54,564 nucleotides of DNA from Desulfobacteraceae bacterium (GTDB lineage: Bacteria; Desulfobacterota; Desulfobacteria; Desulfobacterales; ETH-SRB1), in the NCBI GenBank assembly GCA_030638305.1, contig DAOWEW010000060.1:1-54564 (forward strand), read 5' to 3'. Made by a program: the position numbers and the translations under genes. Shown piece by piece: positions 36,301 through 47,249 of the stretch. How positions within the stretch are numbered: the stretch's first letter is position 1; every line of letters begins with the position of its first letter. Below the pieces are notes generated by a model, which did not search any database, was not told where the DNA came from, and saw only the letters and a program-made list of their open reading frames with translations.

Positions 36301-39300
36301 CTCATCAAAAAAACCTTCGTTCTGCATAATATTCATGGCCGCTTCTCGAAACGCTAACAACAGTGATTGTCGCAACAACATAAACAATACCGAATTAGAA
36401 GGCAGCTTACTAAAGTCATTACGTTCCAATATATCGTAAAGATTATCTGCGCCATCCAGCAGCCATTCAATGTAACTCATATCCTTGTTGTTTATTTTAA
36501 TGTTTTTTTCCAAGGAGTTAGTATCTGAAAGCGCCTGTGTATCAATAATGTGCCCATTGATTTCGGTATATTTATCAATATAACGCGACTTGAACACACG
36601 GGAATCTTGAAACTGATCAAGTATGCGGTTGGATTTGTTGGCTAATTGTCGGTCCGGGTCGGGATTTGGATATTGTTCGTCCAAAAAATCAAAGGATTTA
36701 TAGAAATAGCTTTCATTGACAATATCATTGAAGAATGTGCGAACAAAAGATGGACCATGTTCAACATCTTTGAAATTAAACGAAAAAGCAGCATTTTCCG
36801 GGTCATTTCCGCGATAGGCGATATTAATACCGTAACGAAAGAAATATTCAACGGATGAGGCCTGTAATCCAAGCATTTCTATAAAATGTTGTTGCGGTGT
36901 AGGCAGTGTGTTTTGATCGCCTTCATCCGCATCTGTCGGCACATTGTAGGCATGTTTGACTTTTCGCTCGTGTAAAGATTCCCAGACATTTTTAGCGCGA
37001 AGTAACAGTTGTTTTAAGCGTATATCGTAGCGTAACTGTAATTTAGCATGAGTCGCAGCGTTTGGTGATTCGACTTGTTGCCTTGTCAGAGTCGGCAGAT
37101 TGTTTTCATCAAAGGTGTTATGAAAACGCAATTTTGAAAATGCGGTTGTGGGCAGTATGCCGTATGGTTGTGTGCCTACTCTCAGGCTTGGTAAAGCCCC
37201 TCTGCCAACCACATTATTCGTAAAGAATTGATAGGTTCGCTCAATGGTGTCATAATTAAATAAGTGGTCCCAGCTTGATTCCATGTAATCACCGATGGAA
37301 ACATGCCAGAGTGACCGGTGCGTAGCAAAAGCACGACTAATTTCCTGATTATCACTGTATTGCAGGTGCTGGAAGACTGAAGGATCAATACCCAGCGCGT
37401 ATGCAAGGCGTTTGCCATCGGCTATTTTGAGCTGATCATTTTCATCAGCGTCAAATAGTTCAGATCCCATTTCGACTCGAAAACTTTCCTCAGGATCATC
37501 TTCAATACTGTTATATCCCGAAGCCCTTTTTTCGGTATTATTCGTAGGTGTTCCTACAGATAGAAAGCTCATCCCATCAGGCGCGTAATGATGGTTATGG
37601 AACAGGCTTTCGAGTGTCTGCTTGTCTGTGTTATGCGTTGAATCGTTTATGCCAATAGCGAGCACACGATCAAATCCCTGTTCAGCCTCTTCATCGGTGA
37701 GGGGTATTTTCAGCCCCATTCCTTTTTTGACGGCATCGTCAAAATTGACCATCCAGCGCATACCCTCATCGACCTGCAAATTGCCTTTGCTGTCTATCTG
37801 AAATGGATTGTCATTTTCATTTTCAAAATCGAAATTCTGTGGGTTGAGACCGACAATCAGTTCTTCGGGAATGGGATTACCGATAGCAATATGTTTATAA
37901 ACACCATCATTTATGGTCAGTATAGCGATTCGGTCTGGTAATGCCTGAGTATGGGGGGCAATGGTCCAATCCTGTTTTTTGAGGCGAACATGAGGGAAGC
38001 TTAGTGGTTTATCAAAACGATCAAGAAAGTGATTGATATCAAGTGGTTCGATTTTTCGAAAACGTTTTTGGACTTTTTCGTAGGTGGTAAAGATTAACCG
38101 GATATTGGCAATCGCATTGCTATGGGGATGTAATTCATCGACCGTTGACGCATTTAACCGAGTTTCAATAATCAGCAATTTGGATTCAAGTATGCGTAGT
38201 TGGCTATAAGCCTGTTGTATGAAGTTCGCTTGTTCAAATGTAATTTTATCCAGTAGTGTTTGAATGGATTTGATGTGTTTGTGAATAAGGGCAGTATCAA
38301 TACCGGTTAATATTGCCGGTGCGGTCATATCCACACTAATCTTTTCAAGTAATTTATTAGTAGCTTGAATCTTATCTATGATTTTCAGTATATTAACAGA
38401 TGGTTTTTCATTAAGCGCATTTTTGTTTGCGGGTAGCGATCTTGGATCGCATAGATTTGCTATCCATGCGGCACGCTGACTATCATGACTGCCTACAAGT
38501 GCCTTCCAGGCTGCCAATTCATACTCATGATCATTACTGGCAGCCCACCAGGATAACCAAAAGCGCTGGCCATCTTTGATTTCATCCGGGGTTAAATTTT
38601 GTTCATGCGTCTGAATATGGATATCGTCAGGAAAAATGCGCAACCAAAGTTCATTAACCTGTTGAGTAGGCAAAGCGATTTGTATAGCCAGATCTTCAAG
38701 TCCATTTCCATTTTTCGGCTTATCTACTACAACAGCCCCAAGATCAATAGATGATTGAATTGCATCAATTTTTTTTTTGATGTCTGGGTCAGTATGAAAA
38801 TTTAGTCTTTCTATCTTCTGGTTTAAGTTGCCAATCAGCTTTTTTGTGTTCTGATAGGATTGATCCGCAATCGGTAAGCGTTTTCGGGCTGATACGCGAA
38901 ATAGGTTGGATAGCTTAGTCAACTCTACTTTGAGTTGTTCAGTGTTTATTTGAGTGTTATTTCGATCAGAGAGAAATGAATTGATTTGCGCGGCTTTTGT
39001 ATTTGCCTGGTTAAAGATTTCAAGGGCATCAGCAAAATCTCGACTGGAAAGAATCATTGTTTCTTTCTCAGTGCTTTTGTAGAGGCTGTTTCGAATTGAC
39101 AGTGAGCTGCCATTCAAGTAACCAACCGTGCTTTTAAAACTAAATGCGTGACTGGTATTGCTGATGTTTGCAGCATTTATTTTCTTATCATAACTATTAA
39201 CTGAGCTATCAACCTTCTTCCATAGATCCTGAATCACTTCTACCTGTTTAGGTGTAGCCTCAACAATCTGTTCTCCCATCTTACGGATCGCATTTATTTT

Positions 39301-40332
39301 TTCTTTAATTTTTTTTCTGGATTTACGTACATCTTTTATATTGCTGCTCACCTTTTCCGAGTTGAGTCGTCCAACATCAATCAATGTGCGTACGCTACTG
39401 TAAAAGAGTGTATCAGAATCAATATGTTTGATTTTGGCGAGATGACTAAGCTTGGGTAAAATAGTAGTCTCAAAATATTGACAGCCTAAGGTCAATTTCC
39501 CCTGTAATTGCGTTTCATTGCGTTTTGTAAACTTCTTCCAGGCAGTATCATTGTGTACGGATTTAATGGTGTCCGGCAACCTAAGCACTTCTTGCTGTAT
39601 CTTCCGGTGCAGCTCCATGAGCCTGGTTAACTGGTTGTTTTTTATCCTGCGTATTGAAGCGATTCTGTTATCGTGAGGCTTATAAAGATTTTCAAGCTCA
39701 GCTACCATCTTCTCTATATAGCCATAGAGGTCTTTTTTGTTGGTTGGATTGGTGTATGGTAGTTTTCCATTATTGATATTGTGTAGTTTTTTTTCTGTTT
39801 TTTTAAATTTTGCAAGGAATTTATTTACTGGTACAAAAACAGGATCCTGAACTGCATTGATGGCATCAATGCTCTCTGTCAAATTATTACGCTTATTGGT
39901 TAATTGAGTACGTAAGATGCGCAGTTCCGGTCTGTTCAAAGAATTTATAAATAGCTGAGAGGCTGTCTTAAGCTCGTTGCTGAGTGTTACAAGCCATGTC
40001 TTTTGTTTTCTTGTCACCTCTGTTATTGCAGATGCATATTTCTGTACCTGCTTAAGATCACCTGATACATTGGAGATTTGTGTTCTGATTTGATTCAGTG
40101 ATGAGTGAGGGATGGGTTTCAGAAACTCAACCTGTAAAGCGCCAAGCCCACCCAACAAGCGTTCCAATTGACCTTCTGATGTTGACGAAATAGGCTTGTC
40201 GACCTTCATGAATCGGGCTTCGATTCGGATGGGCAGTAATAGAAATGGGATATTGCTCTTTTTGCCGGCTGCTGTCTGGCGAATCGTTTCTAATTCACTT
40301 GAGACATATGAGGCAGTAATATTCTCCGTCAT
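33355..40332 (-). CDS. 2325-aa giant conserved hypothetical with coiled-coil insert (mirror copy)
   Basis: Exact reverse-complement copy of 14233-21210, including the ATGA overlap with the 14-codon leader. Confidence 0.73.
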   Translation of the reverse strand: MTENITASYVSSELETIRQTAAGKKSNIPFLLLPIRIEARFMKVDKPISSTSEGQLERLLGGLGALQVEFLKPIPHSSLNQIRTQISNVSGDLKQVQKYASAITEVTRKQKTWLVTLSNELKTASQLFINSLNRPELRILRTQLTNKRNNLTESIDAINAVQDPVFVPVNKFLAKFKKTEKKLHNINNGKLPYTNPTNKKDLYGYIEKMVAELENLYKPHDNRIASIRRIKNNQLTRLMELHRKIQQEVLRLPDTIKSVHNDTAWKKFTKRNETQLQGKLTLGCQYFETTILPKLSHLAKIKHIDSDTLFYSSVRTLIDVGRLNSEKVSSNIKDVRKSRKKIKEKINAIRKMGEQIVEATPKQVEVIQDLWKKVDSSVNSYDKKINAANISNTSHAFSFKSTVGYLNGSSLSIRNSLYKSTEKETMILSSRDFADALEIFNQANTKAAQINSFLSDRNNTQINTEQLKVELTKLSNLFRVSARKRLPIADQSYQNTKKLIGNLNQKIERLNFHTDPDIKKKIDAIQSSIDLGAVVVDKPKNGNGLEDLAIQIALPTQQVNELWLRIFPDDIHIQTHEQNLTPDEIKDGQRFWLSWWAASNDHEYELAAWKALVGSHDSQRAAWIANLCDPRSLPANKNALNEKPSVNILKIIDKIQATNKLLEKISVDMTAPAILTGIDTALIHKHIKSIQTLLDKITFEQANFIQQAYSQLRILESKLLIIETRLNASTVDELHPHSNAIANIRLIFTTYEKVQKRFRKIEPLDINHFLDRFDKPLSFPHVRLKKQDWTIAPHTQALPDRIAILTINDGVYKHIAIGNPIPEELIVGLNPQNFDFENENDNPFQIDSKGNLQVDEGMRWMVNFDDAVKKGMGLKIPLTDEEAEQGFDRVLAIGINDSTHNTDKQTLESLFHNHHYAPDGMSFLSVGTPTNNTEKRASGYNSIEDDPEESFRVEMGSELFDADENDQLKIADGKRLAYALGIDPSVFQHLQYSDNQEISRAFATHRSLWHVSIGDYMESSWDHLFNYDTIERTYQFFTNNVVGRGALPSLRVGTQPYGILPTTAFSKLRFHNTFDENNLPTLTRQQVESPNAATHAKLQLRYDIRLKQLLLRAKNVWESLHERKVKHAYNVPTDADEGDQNTLPTPQQHFIEMLGLQASSVEYFFRYGINIAYRGNDPENAAFSFNFKDVEHGPSFVRTFFNDIVNESYFYKSFDFLDEQYPNPDPDRQLANKSNRILDQFQDSRVFKSRYIDKYTEINGHIIDTQALSDTNSLEKNIKINNKDMSYIEWLLDGADNLYDILERNDFSKLPSNSVLFMLLRQSLLLAFREAAMNIMQNEGFFDEPFRRTIGDSNYYRLFNTRLKQFVYTSKWTFLFRDPKTFNGLKGINFSKNEDGSNNRLYAHLNNGDRSLADFVLNKRNLFNTYPNRNQLQKYINRVEDIRSAIAVLDTIPTKALSQLLSEHIDVSSYRLDAWLLGLCHKRLQEQRNNGQEKGIYLGAYGWLEDLRPGGAREEAPNIPTELIPDDRTPVYTDADNEGYIHAPSINQAISAAVLRSGYTASREAIGDLDNQMAVNLSSRRVRMGLKLVEGVSNGLSLGAILGFQFERNLHESYKIVELDRFIYRFRELFPLVVPIEITTQEAEPNPKVNVVDGYSLLEKVDDHIDSLQGVNTDNSIYDVLTENNFANCPVFIKSIVDSNLQPGDDRDLIIRSIIREIDRIGDALDALGDLTISESVYQIVQGNHVRAAAVVEALASGKAPPELQFINTPRTGVVVTHRVILNFEPRIATSSAPAGWPSTLTQKAKAEPSLNNWLASMFGPANRILCVAYNATQAPDLPLEISIDELGLHPIDLVYLLGFNAEQGSSELENRLAWHIRSKHSFSPNDTLKLSFSERPGHWSLDIKTIYELSPLIKHLKIMLTDVKYVDALDIMLPDDEPALDNPENLFPEDLRTRVTATETDFRNTLNDIQQFLDANFSVVNDDTTVSVPDQNTIRDHLFNLAAFGIPNSIPTPVMDPKQNIGREFLKYLITNNQSAQKRLKAFDLKKNKLAEITKTRQITDTLIEMGRILLGKAMVLLPHYQPKNKADIIQQINLPVDSNLTRHRTDPHVLTDWLQDLSNIRPGLYAMDMSSMLVQNFNQHFPDFQPVQFPYADNDYWLGLEYPADEFKPEGDYLSLALFDHGQLTSNGNRKVGIIVDEWTEIIPHKEEVTGIVYHYDQPDAQAPQSLLLAVSPDTETKWNWNNLVHILNETLDLAKIRAVEPDHLDDSIFAQILPSIASEVAPPQAREYDDDDDSVTDKPFRNPLGTQVVMDFVDNLPGDDGN

Positions 40333-40373
40333 AATGACCAGCCTGCTATTACTTTATTATTTAAGTTATTCAT
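40329..40373 (-). CDS. 14-codon leader ORF of the 2325-aa gene (mirror copy)
   Basis: Reverse complement of 14192-14236; MNNLNNKVIAGWSL. Confidence 0.35.
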   Translation of the reverse strand: MNNLNNKVIAGWSL

Positions 40374-40376
40374 AAA

Positions 40377-43300
40377 TTAATTTTCCTCTTCCTTTGGTAA
40401 CATTTCTCCAGCATGCCGTGCAAAAAGGACAGGGTTCTGGTACAGAATGGATGCAAGATCTGCGGCATTATTTCCCCATTTCGGAACAGGTTCGCCAAGC
40501 GGAGGGCTGGTTGGTAATAGTGTCTTGTCAAAGGTAATACGATAGGTTGATAAATCGGCCTTATTGTCGACCAGGTGCTCCCATGTCAGGTCATTCCATT
40601 CATTAGGATTACTGGTGGGAGGCAGGCCACTGGTATCACCCATTTCATCAGCATAATCATCAAGTCCGAACTTGATTTGGCCTGGACGTTCTTTGAACAC
40701 AAAAAACCAGCCAGGATCGGATGTGACCGGATTGCCGCTATTATCTCTGATTCTAACGCCACGAGCCTGATCAATTGAAAAATCAAACCCAAACAAGAAA
40801 ATATCAGGCTCAAGTTGAGCTGAGAAAAGTGGGTACTTGATGTTAGCAGCATCTGAATCAGGTGCAAGTACGCGTTGTTCTTTTGGATCATTAATGTCGT
40901 ACGCAGCTTTTTGGGCGAACACCATCGTGTTGGGATATTTAAGTAACAATTGTCCGCGAACAACCAAAACAATATTACCATCATCCTCTGGGTCATTTTC
41001 ATCCCAGATACGGGCTCGATTATTCCCCAGGCTATTTCGCCATTCATGCATTTTTTTTATATCGAATTGTTTTTCCGGATCATTCTCAAAAAGATTGTCA
41101 CGAATATCCCAGAATTGACGAAAACAGGAGCCGCGTTGATCTGTCGGGAATTCACGCCAGAGAAGCTCGCGAGCCATTTCATGGTTAAGTCCGACCATAT
41201 AGGACTCAATAAAACGTTGGTTTGTTTGCAGAATAGTAATACTGTCCTGTGGTAGTTTTTCGACATTAGGCAAGATAAAATCCTGAGAAATTTTTTTTAA
41301 ATGCTCATAAACAGGATCTTTAAACTCAGGATAGGCCATGACCGGTTTTAGCTCTTCAATTGCCTGCATTTCAACGCCATTCCATATCTTTATTTGACTG
41401 ATTACCCGTTTGGATATGGTTAATGCCGGGTGAAGTTTTTGACGAAGATCCTTCTTAATCAAATTGAAATTACTTAAAACAGGTAGGTGTGCGGGTGTCT
41501 TCATTCCAGTGACAACATTTTGTAACAGATTAAAGTCTGTCTGGAACTGCTGTATTTCTGCTTGAGTTGTAATTGGCCCGACATGTTGAATGTCGACTTC
41601 ATCTTTTTTTTGGATCAGGAGAGTCTGATAACGCTTGGCACTACTGCCGGTTCCATAGAATTTTTCATAGGTCAATTGTTCGAGCGTGATTTTTAAATCA
41701 CCATCCGGTTGTAGCTGAAAAGCCGTAATCGCATTGACCAGCTCTATCAGCAGGACACGTACATCGCTGGTGAGGCTGTTATCTGCATTGATTATAGCAA
41801 TCCACGCATTTCGATTAGATAGTGTATCAGCACTGCGGGTGAGAAAGAATTCTACAAAAGCATCACGGGCCAGAAAGTTGGGAACTGTATTGTAATTTTG
41901 TTGCTGTTCTTCAATAGCATCAGCAGTCTCTTTGATGCTAAGCGTATTGATAGGCAATATCTTTAATTTGGCCGCCGTAATAGCATCATTTTTTGCCTCA
42001 TCGTGATTAAAATTACTGAGTAACTGCTGATGAATGGCTGTTTTTGTACTAGCCTGATGGTTGATTTTACGGTTTAACTTGCGATTTGGTCGAACAATTT
42101 TTCGAAAAGCCGCACTTTTTGCAACGAGTGGAATCCGGCTGTTTCGAAAATCCTGATTCACGGTCCGGGTAGCTGAGCTCAAGACCCGATTATGCATAGG
42201 GTTGGTTATGCTTAAGAGGCGGTCATTGCTACCGCGTGTAATATGTTTCTTATAGATTCTACCACTCACCATTTTGGCAAGTTCGGCTTGGCGTATTTTC
42301 TCATTCGCCTTGTTGATTTCACCTACCTGCTTCCAGGCTTCGTCCATTAGCTTTTCCTGGTTTTTCTGCACTGTTGTTGTACCCAGACCTGCGCCACCTC
42401 GATAACGGGGATCCAGATTAAGTTCGTTGATCCACGATTTATTAATGACGGGTGCCACAGGCAGCTTTGGAATTAAGGCATGCCATATCCCATAGGTCGG
42501 AGGTGTGATAATTGGGTCATCAACCGCATTATCTGCAGCACTATAAAATGGATGATCAAGATCCAGCGCAGTATTGTCGGTATTGTTTTGGTCTTCAGCA
42601 AGGTCTGTAGAAAGGTTGAGTGTTTTGCGAAGTTGTTCTATGAAATCCGCGTTTCCTGGTAATTCTTGAAATGGATCAGATTTAAAATTGGGCGGTTTCA
42701 GTGCACCTTCAAAACCCAGGGTAGGTGTGTCAGCCATGCCATCCAGTGCGTATCCCGGTGATTGTATGTCCATGGGCATTTTACCATTTTCAGGATCAGT
42801 GATAATGGGTTTTAAGATACTGACCAGACTCTCAAAGTCACCATATTCGCCAGTATGAAAGCGCCAGTGAAAATAAAATGGGAATTCTATATTGGTGTCA
42901 GAAGCCGGTGCGCCACCAGATGCCGTTAGTCGCCAAGCGGGCTGTTGTACTTTGATGCCTGTTGTTTCATTGTCAATGCCGATCAACCGTCCGGTTTCAA
43001 AAGAAGGAATCAGGAAACCGGTGTATTGTGTTTTTTTCTGTAGTTTGCGTGGACATATCAGGCGTGAAATTCCGATGTCTGGATTATTCTCAAGTTCGTT
43101 GGTGACATCATTCACCAGGGGAGTGCCATTGGTATGTGATAGCTCACGGTTAATTTGAACATGCGCCCATGCCCAGATTTCGGATGGCTCAGGAAAGCTT
43201 ATGTCAATGGTGGGTTGTGTAAGGGTAATGGATGACAGACCCTGTTCACCTTGAGTGTTTAATGTGAACTCATCATCCTTGAGCACAACCAGGGTTAACC

Positions 43301-43697
43301 AGGGACGTAAACGTTTTGCTGCTGTTTGATTACTGTCGTTTGGATTGGCAGGTGTATAACGCCAGGGAAAATTTTCTTCATAAAACTCAATGTAGGCCAG
43401 ATTATTGGCTTCATAGTTATTAATGCCTGCTTTGGGTTCGGTACGTATAATGGCTCGGTTGTTGATACCCCGGATATCGCCAGGACCGTAAATCGCCACA
43501 GCCTTACGAATAATGTTTTCACTGATCGACTTGTTTAATATCGTGGTATCTTCAAGAAATAACTCAATTTCCAGGTGAGCTCGCTCATCCACTGAGCCAT
43601 CCTGCCCAAGAGCTGCATAACTGTCTTTTTCATTAATTTTTACAGCCAAGCCCTGTCGAAACCAGGGGATGAATGTATATTGTGCCAAATTGCTCAT
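40377..43697 (-). CDS. 1106-aa conserved hypothetical with ELLWREFPTDQRG motif (mirror copy)
   Basis: Exact reverse-complement copy of 10868-14188. Confidence 0.7.
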   Translation of the reverse strand: MSNLAQYTFIPWFRQGLAVKINEKDSYAALGQDGSVDERAHLEIELFLEDTTILNKSISENIIRKAVAIYGPGDIRGINNRAIIRTEPKAGINNYEANNLAYIEFYEENFPWRYTPANPNDSNQTAAKRLRPWLTLVVLKDDEFTLNTQGEQGLSSITLTQPTIDISFPEPSEIWAWAHVQINRELSHTNGTPLVNDVTNELENNPDIGISRLICPRKLQKKTQYTGFLIPSFETGRLIGIDNETTGIKVQQPAWRLTASGGAPASDTNIEFPFYFHWRFHTGEYGDFESLVSILKPIITDPENGKMPMDIQSPGYALDGMADTPTLGFEGALKPPNFKSDPFQELPGNADFIEQLRKTLNLSTDLAEDQNNTDNTALDLDHPFYSAADNAVDDPIITPPTYGIWHALIPKLPVAPVINKSWINELNLDPRYRGGAGLGTTTVQKNQEKLMDEAWKQVGEINKANEKIRQAELAKMVSGRIYKKHITRGSNDRLLSITNPMHNRVLSSATRTVNQDFRNSRIPLVAKSAAFRKIVRPNRKLNRKINHQASTKTAIHQQLLSNFNHDEAKNDAITAAKLKILPINTLSIKETADAIEEQQQNYNTVPNFLARDAFVEFFLTRSADTLSNRNAWIAIINADNSLTSDVRVLLIELVNAITAFQLQPDGDLKITLEQLTYEKFYGTGSSAKRYQTLLIQKKDEVDIQHVGPITTQAEIQQFQTDFNLLQNVVTGMKTPAHLPVLSNFNLIKKDLRQKLHPALTISKRVISQIKIWNGVEMQAIEELKPVMAYPEFKDPVYEHLKKISQDFILPNVEKLPQDSITILQTNQRFIESYMVGLNHEMARELLWREFPTDQRGSCFRQFWDIRDNLFENDPEKQFDIKKMHEWRNSLGNNRARIWDENDPEDDGNIVLVVRGQLLLKYPNTMVFAQKAAYDINDPKEQRVLAPDSDAANIKYPLFSAQLEPDIFLFGFDFSIDQARGVRIRDNSGNPVTSDPGWFFVFKERPGQIKFGLDDYADEMGDTSGLPPTSNPNEWNDLTWEHLVDNKADLSTYRITFDKTLLPTSPPLGEPVPKWGNNAADLASILYQNPVLFARHAGEMLPKEEEN

Positions 43698-43719
43698 AAT
43701 TGATTATTAACTCATTTCA

Positions 43720-46700
43720 TTAAATGGCAAGTTGATATTCTGCAGTAACCTGTAGTTTTCCTTCCAGATCCGGTTTTTCCTTAATGATACGTTTCAGTTG
43801 ATCGTGGGCTTCTGCCTCGGTACCTGCAGTAAATGTTGTGTCAGAAAATATTTTAAGGTTATCCATACCTGCAATTGAAAACAAATCACTCGTTAGTTGT
43901 ACCTTTCTCCGGGTTGTTTTAATCCGTAATTCACGCGCCAAATCTGATCGGCCAACGGCACCACCGAGAGCTGCTAACCTGAATCGTTCACCATCTTCGG
44001 TAATGCGGTTCAGGCGTAATGGTGTGAAAAGTTCATAAGGTACGTCTGACTTGCGGTCAAAATCAGATGTTCGAACCTCATATTCCACCTTACGGCCAAT
44101 GGCATGGTTGACATAAATCCGGTCAGTTTCACGAACCCTGACGCCGGATCGTTCTTTAACGTAACTGGATGATTTGAGCTTGTCCTCATCCTTCATTTCG
44201 GTGAAAGCAGATGGAGCAAAACTATCACGAACATCATCAATCTCGACTTCGTCACCTTCAATTTTCATACGACTGATGCGTGCACGTTCAATATCGGACG
44301 GAACATTATTGCCAAACTTGTTGATTTCCATATCAAGGGGCAGAATGGTTTGACTGACAGTCAAACTGCCGTAACTTTGCAAGACAATACCGTCAGCTTC
44401 CGAATCCAGTTCTCTGAGAGTGACCAGCATAAAACTGCGATGAGGTAATTCAGCAGTCCAGTTGCGGTTTTGTTCAAGCGCACTTAGAATTTCAGGTAAA
44501 ACAGGTACTTTTGTAGGTAATATATCTTTGCGATCGCCCCAGGTTTTGGAGAACCTGACCTTGACTTTAAAGAAAAGAATTTTAAACGATCCCGTGCCTG
44601 CAGCATTCCATGGTGTCGGTCCGGCAAGAGTGAATTGAAGCGAGATAGACAGCAGCGTTGTACTACCGAGTTTGATAGCAACACCAGCGCGAATTTCTGC
44701 GATAAAGCGGAAGGGTGAAAATATGAAAAGCACATCAAACCCGAAGAATGCGATGGCCTTGAATTTTGATACCTTGAAATAAAAATCAATGAGTGCACCA
44801 AACTGCACTGTATTGGAAGTCAGTGCAAAGTAGGTGGTCAGGCTTAAACGCGGATTCCCTGTTAGAATGTTTAGCGTGAGTCGTTTCAGATTACCCAGGT
44901 TAAATCTTGCGGGCGGTTCGAATGCCGGGTGAAAACCACCCACCGTCATCAGGAACGCTTTTTCATCTCCCCAGTTAAGGCGCAGTGCCATATCACCTTC
45001 AAGGGTAAACGTCAATATGCGAGAACCAAACAGACTGGCATCAAAACTTAAATATTGTTCGTCAAAATTGATGATGCCGGCAAAGCTGACCTTGATGATG
45101 ATCAGTGCTTCTTCTTCAGTTGGCAGTGCGACCTGGAGGATGCCTAATATCGCAAGCCGAGTGGGGCTCTTGAATTCGATGATGATTCCAAATTCAATTG
45201 ATACGAGTGCAGGTACTCCCCAGGTGATTTTTGCCATCAGTCCAATCATGAACTGGTCACGCTTTGGCGGGAAAATGAGACGTATATCTGAAATAATTCT
45301 GGTGATATTGGCAACGATATTTTCCGGGAAAAGTATACTGTCGAGCGAACCGGAACGGACACCTTCAATGAGTGCTTGTTCATTAAGGGTGCGGTTTATG
45401 CCGATGAGTCCGCCAAGTCCGGACAAAAAGAACCCCATGCCGAGCGCAATGCCCGGAGTAAATTGCACATTAATGATTAAAAGCAGGGAAAAGCCTTTTG
45501 AACCATCAGGCAAACGGGTAGTGATTAGGCCTACGGCAGTTACCATAAACATGTTGCTGATTGATAATTCCAGTGCGCCACCATAGCGCTCATTATCGGG
45601 GTCGAAGAAAAGGTAACCGCCACCTCGTACTGCGGGTGTGTCCAGTGAGAGGCCAATACCAGTGGGTGGTTTGAAGGAAAAAGCGAGATCAGCAGGTCCC
45701 AGGTTTCCACCTTTGTCGGGGAACGATAGGGTGCTGGTAAGCCCCATGTTTTCAACAATTGCGGTAAACGGCCCTAATTCGGCCTTAATGGTCGCGCCGG
45801 CATCAAGACCAAGATTGCCGTCTTTGAATTTGAGGCCAATGATTGTCTCTTGTATGGTGATCGGCCCAATGCTGATATGGGTCGCCAGTTTGATTTCCAG
45901 GCCGCCACTTCCTTCAAAAAAGAAGCCTTCTTTAGATGACCACCCGATAGAGAATTCAAAATCCATCTGCATCCCATCAGCTGGAAGAATATTCTGGAGG
46001 AAACCGTCCCCCTCTGAAGCATTGAGAACTAGGCAGGAATCCACCGGCAGCGTAACGCTAAAATCAGGGTTTTCACTATAACTAAAATTTGCGATAAGTC
46101 CTATTGCGCCAAGCTCTAACCGCGGTCCATCATGGCTTCCAATAAGTATCATCCTGCTATCAGCAGACGAGCTCTTCATCATCGCTACCGAAAACTCGAC
46201 AGAAGGTGGTGCAGCGGAACCCCCTATGCCGGAGACCTCAACATCCTCAGGTCTTATTACAAGAGCGTACGGGACAGAAGCATCAGTTGAGGCTTTAAAA
46301 ATAAGTTCCCACGAGTCAGGCAAATTAATATTAAAGGATGCTTGGCCGCCTATAAAAGGCATTATGGCAAGCCCGGGTAGCTTAGCGCCATCAGCGGCGA
46401 CCTCCTGAAGGGCAAAACCAATCTCTGTAGAAGCATCATATGGATCGGTAATAAATATAGGTAAGCGTAGTTGTTGTGGATTTGCAGCTGTAGCATCAGC
46501 CGTGTCGGTCGTGATCGTCTCAGCATTCTTCATGTATAAATCTACTCCTAAATGCCAAAACAAATCTTTTAAATATTCAAGCAAAAGGGTTGAATCAAAA
46601 TTATTTGTGCCCCATTTATATAGATCTGTTGCTATGCTAGTGGGATCGGTAAATAATTTTGGAAGGTACTGGTAGTCGAATTTTACAAATTTTTTGTTGC

Positions 46701-47160
46701 CTTTTGTCTCTATCCTTGCCACACCAAATAGTAAGAAGAATGAGAATATTTTAGGATGGTGAGATGCAAGGTATTCAGACATCAAATAATCAAAAATTAT
46801 CCTACCAATGTCACCGGCGATCTCAGCAAAGTCAGCTTTCACTTGAAGACTATCAAAAACATCAAAAGAATCCATTAGGTTTGATAGGGATTCAATAATT
46901 TCGGGTAGCTCGCCAGTCATGCTTTCATCAATTTCACCTGCCTCGACAATAGGGCGCAAAATGCTGAAAGCGCTGGAGATGGAGATCGCCAATCCGTTTA
47001 TTGGAGTCGGGTCTACGAGTATAATATTAAGGTCGAGCCCTATCTCTTGTACAAATCCGAAGATTCCTTCTGGTTGGGGCAATTCCGCAGCTTCGGCCAA
47101 TGGCTCCAAAAGAAACGAAAGCTCAGCTATAATAATCTCAAGTGTTCCATTGTCGCTCAT
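43720..47160 (-). CDS. DUF6603-type beta-rich protein, 1146 aa (mirror copy)
   Basis: Exact reverse-complement copy of 7405-10845. Confidence 0.73.
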   Translation of the reverse strand: MSDNGTLEIIIAELSFLLEPLAEAAELPQPEGIFGFVQEIGLDLNIILVDPTPINGLAISISSAFSILRPIVEAGEIDESMTGELPEIIESLSNLMDSFDVFDSLQVKADFAEIAGDIGRIIFDYLMSEYLASHHPKIFSFFLLFGVARIETKGNKKFVKFDYQYLPKLFTDPTSIATDLYKWGTNNFDSTLLLEYLKDLFWHLGVDLYMKNAETITTDTADATAANPQQLRLPIFITDPYDASTEIGFALQEVAADGAKLPGLAIMPFIGGQASFNINLPDSWELIFKASTDASVPYALVIRPEDVEVSGIGGSAAPPSVEFSVAMMKSSSADSRMILIGSHDGPRLELGAIGLIANFSYSENPDFSVTLPVDSCLVLNASEGDGFLQNILPADGMQMDFEFSIGWSSKEGFFFEGSGGLEIKLATHISIGPITIQETIIGLKFKDGNLGLDAGATIKAELGPFTAIVENMGLTSTLSFPDKGGNLGPADLAFSFKPPTGIGLSLDTPAVRGGGYLFFDPDNERYGGALELSISNMFMVTAVGLITTRLPDGSKGFSLLLIINVQFTPGIALGMGFFLSGLGGLIGINRTLNEQALIEGVRSGSLDSILFPENIVANITRIISDIRLIFPPKRDQFMIGLMAKITWGVPALVSIEFGIIIEFKSPTRLAILGILQVALPTEEEALIIIKVSFAGIINFDEQYLSFDASLFGSRILTFTLEGDMALRLNWGDEKAFLMTVGGFHPAFEPPARFNLGNLKRLTLNILTGNPRLSLTTYFALTSNTVQFGALIDFYFKVSKFKAIAFFGFDVLFIFSPFRFIAEIRAGVAIKLGSTTLLSISLQFTLAGPTPWNAAGTGSFKILFFKVKVRFSKTWGDRKDILPTKVPVLPEILSALEQNRNWTAELPHRSFMLVTLRELDSEADGIVLQSYGSLTVSQTILPLDMEINKFGNNVPSDIERARISRMKIEGDEVEIDDVRDSFAPSAFTEMKDEDKLKSSSYVKERSGVRVRETDRIYVNHAIGRKVEYEVRTSDFDRKSDVPYELFTPLRLNRITEDGERFRLAALGGAVGRSDLARELRIKTTRRKVQLTSDLFSIAGMDNLKIFSDTTFTAGTEAEAHDQLKRIIKEKPDLEGKLQVTAEYQLAI

Positions 47161-47249
47161 GTTAAACCTTTAAAAAAACAGACTCATAATCACTCTGGTC
47201 GCTATATGAAAAATAATATTATAAAATAATTACATAGCGTTAAATATTG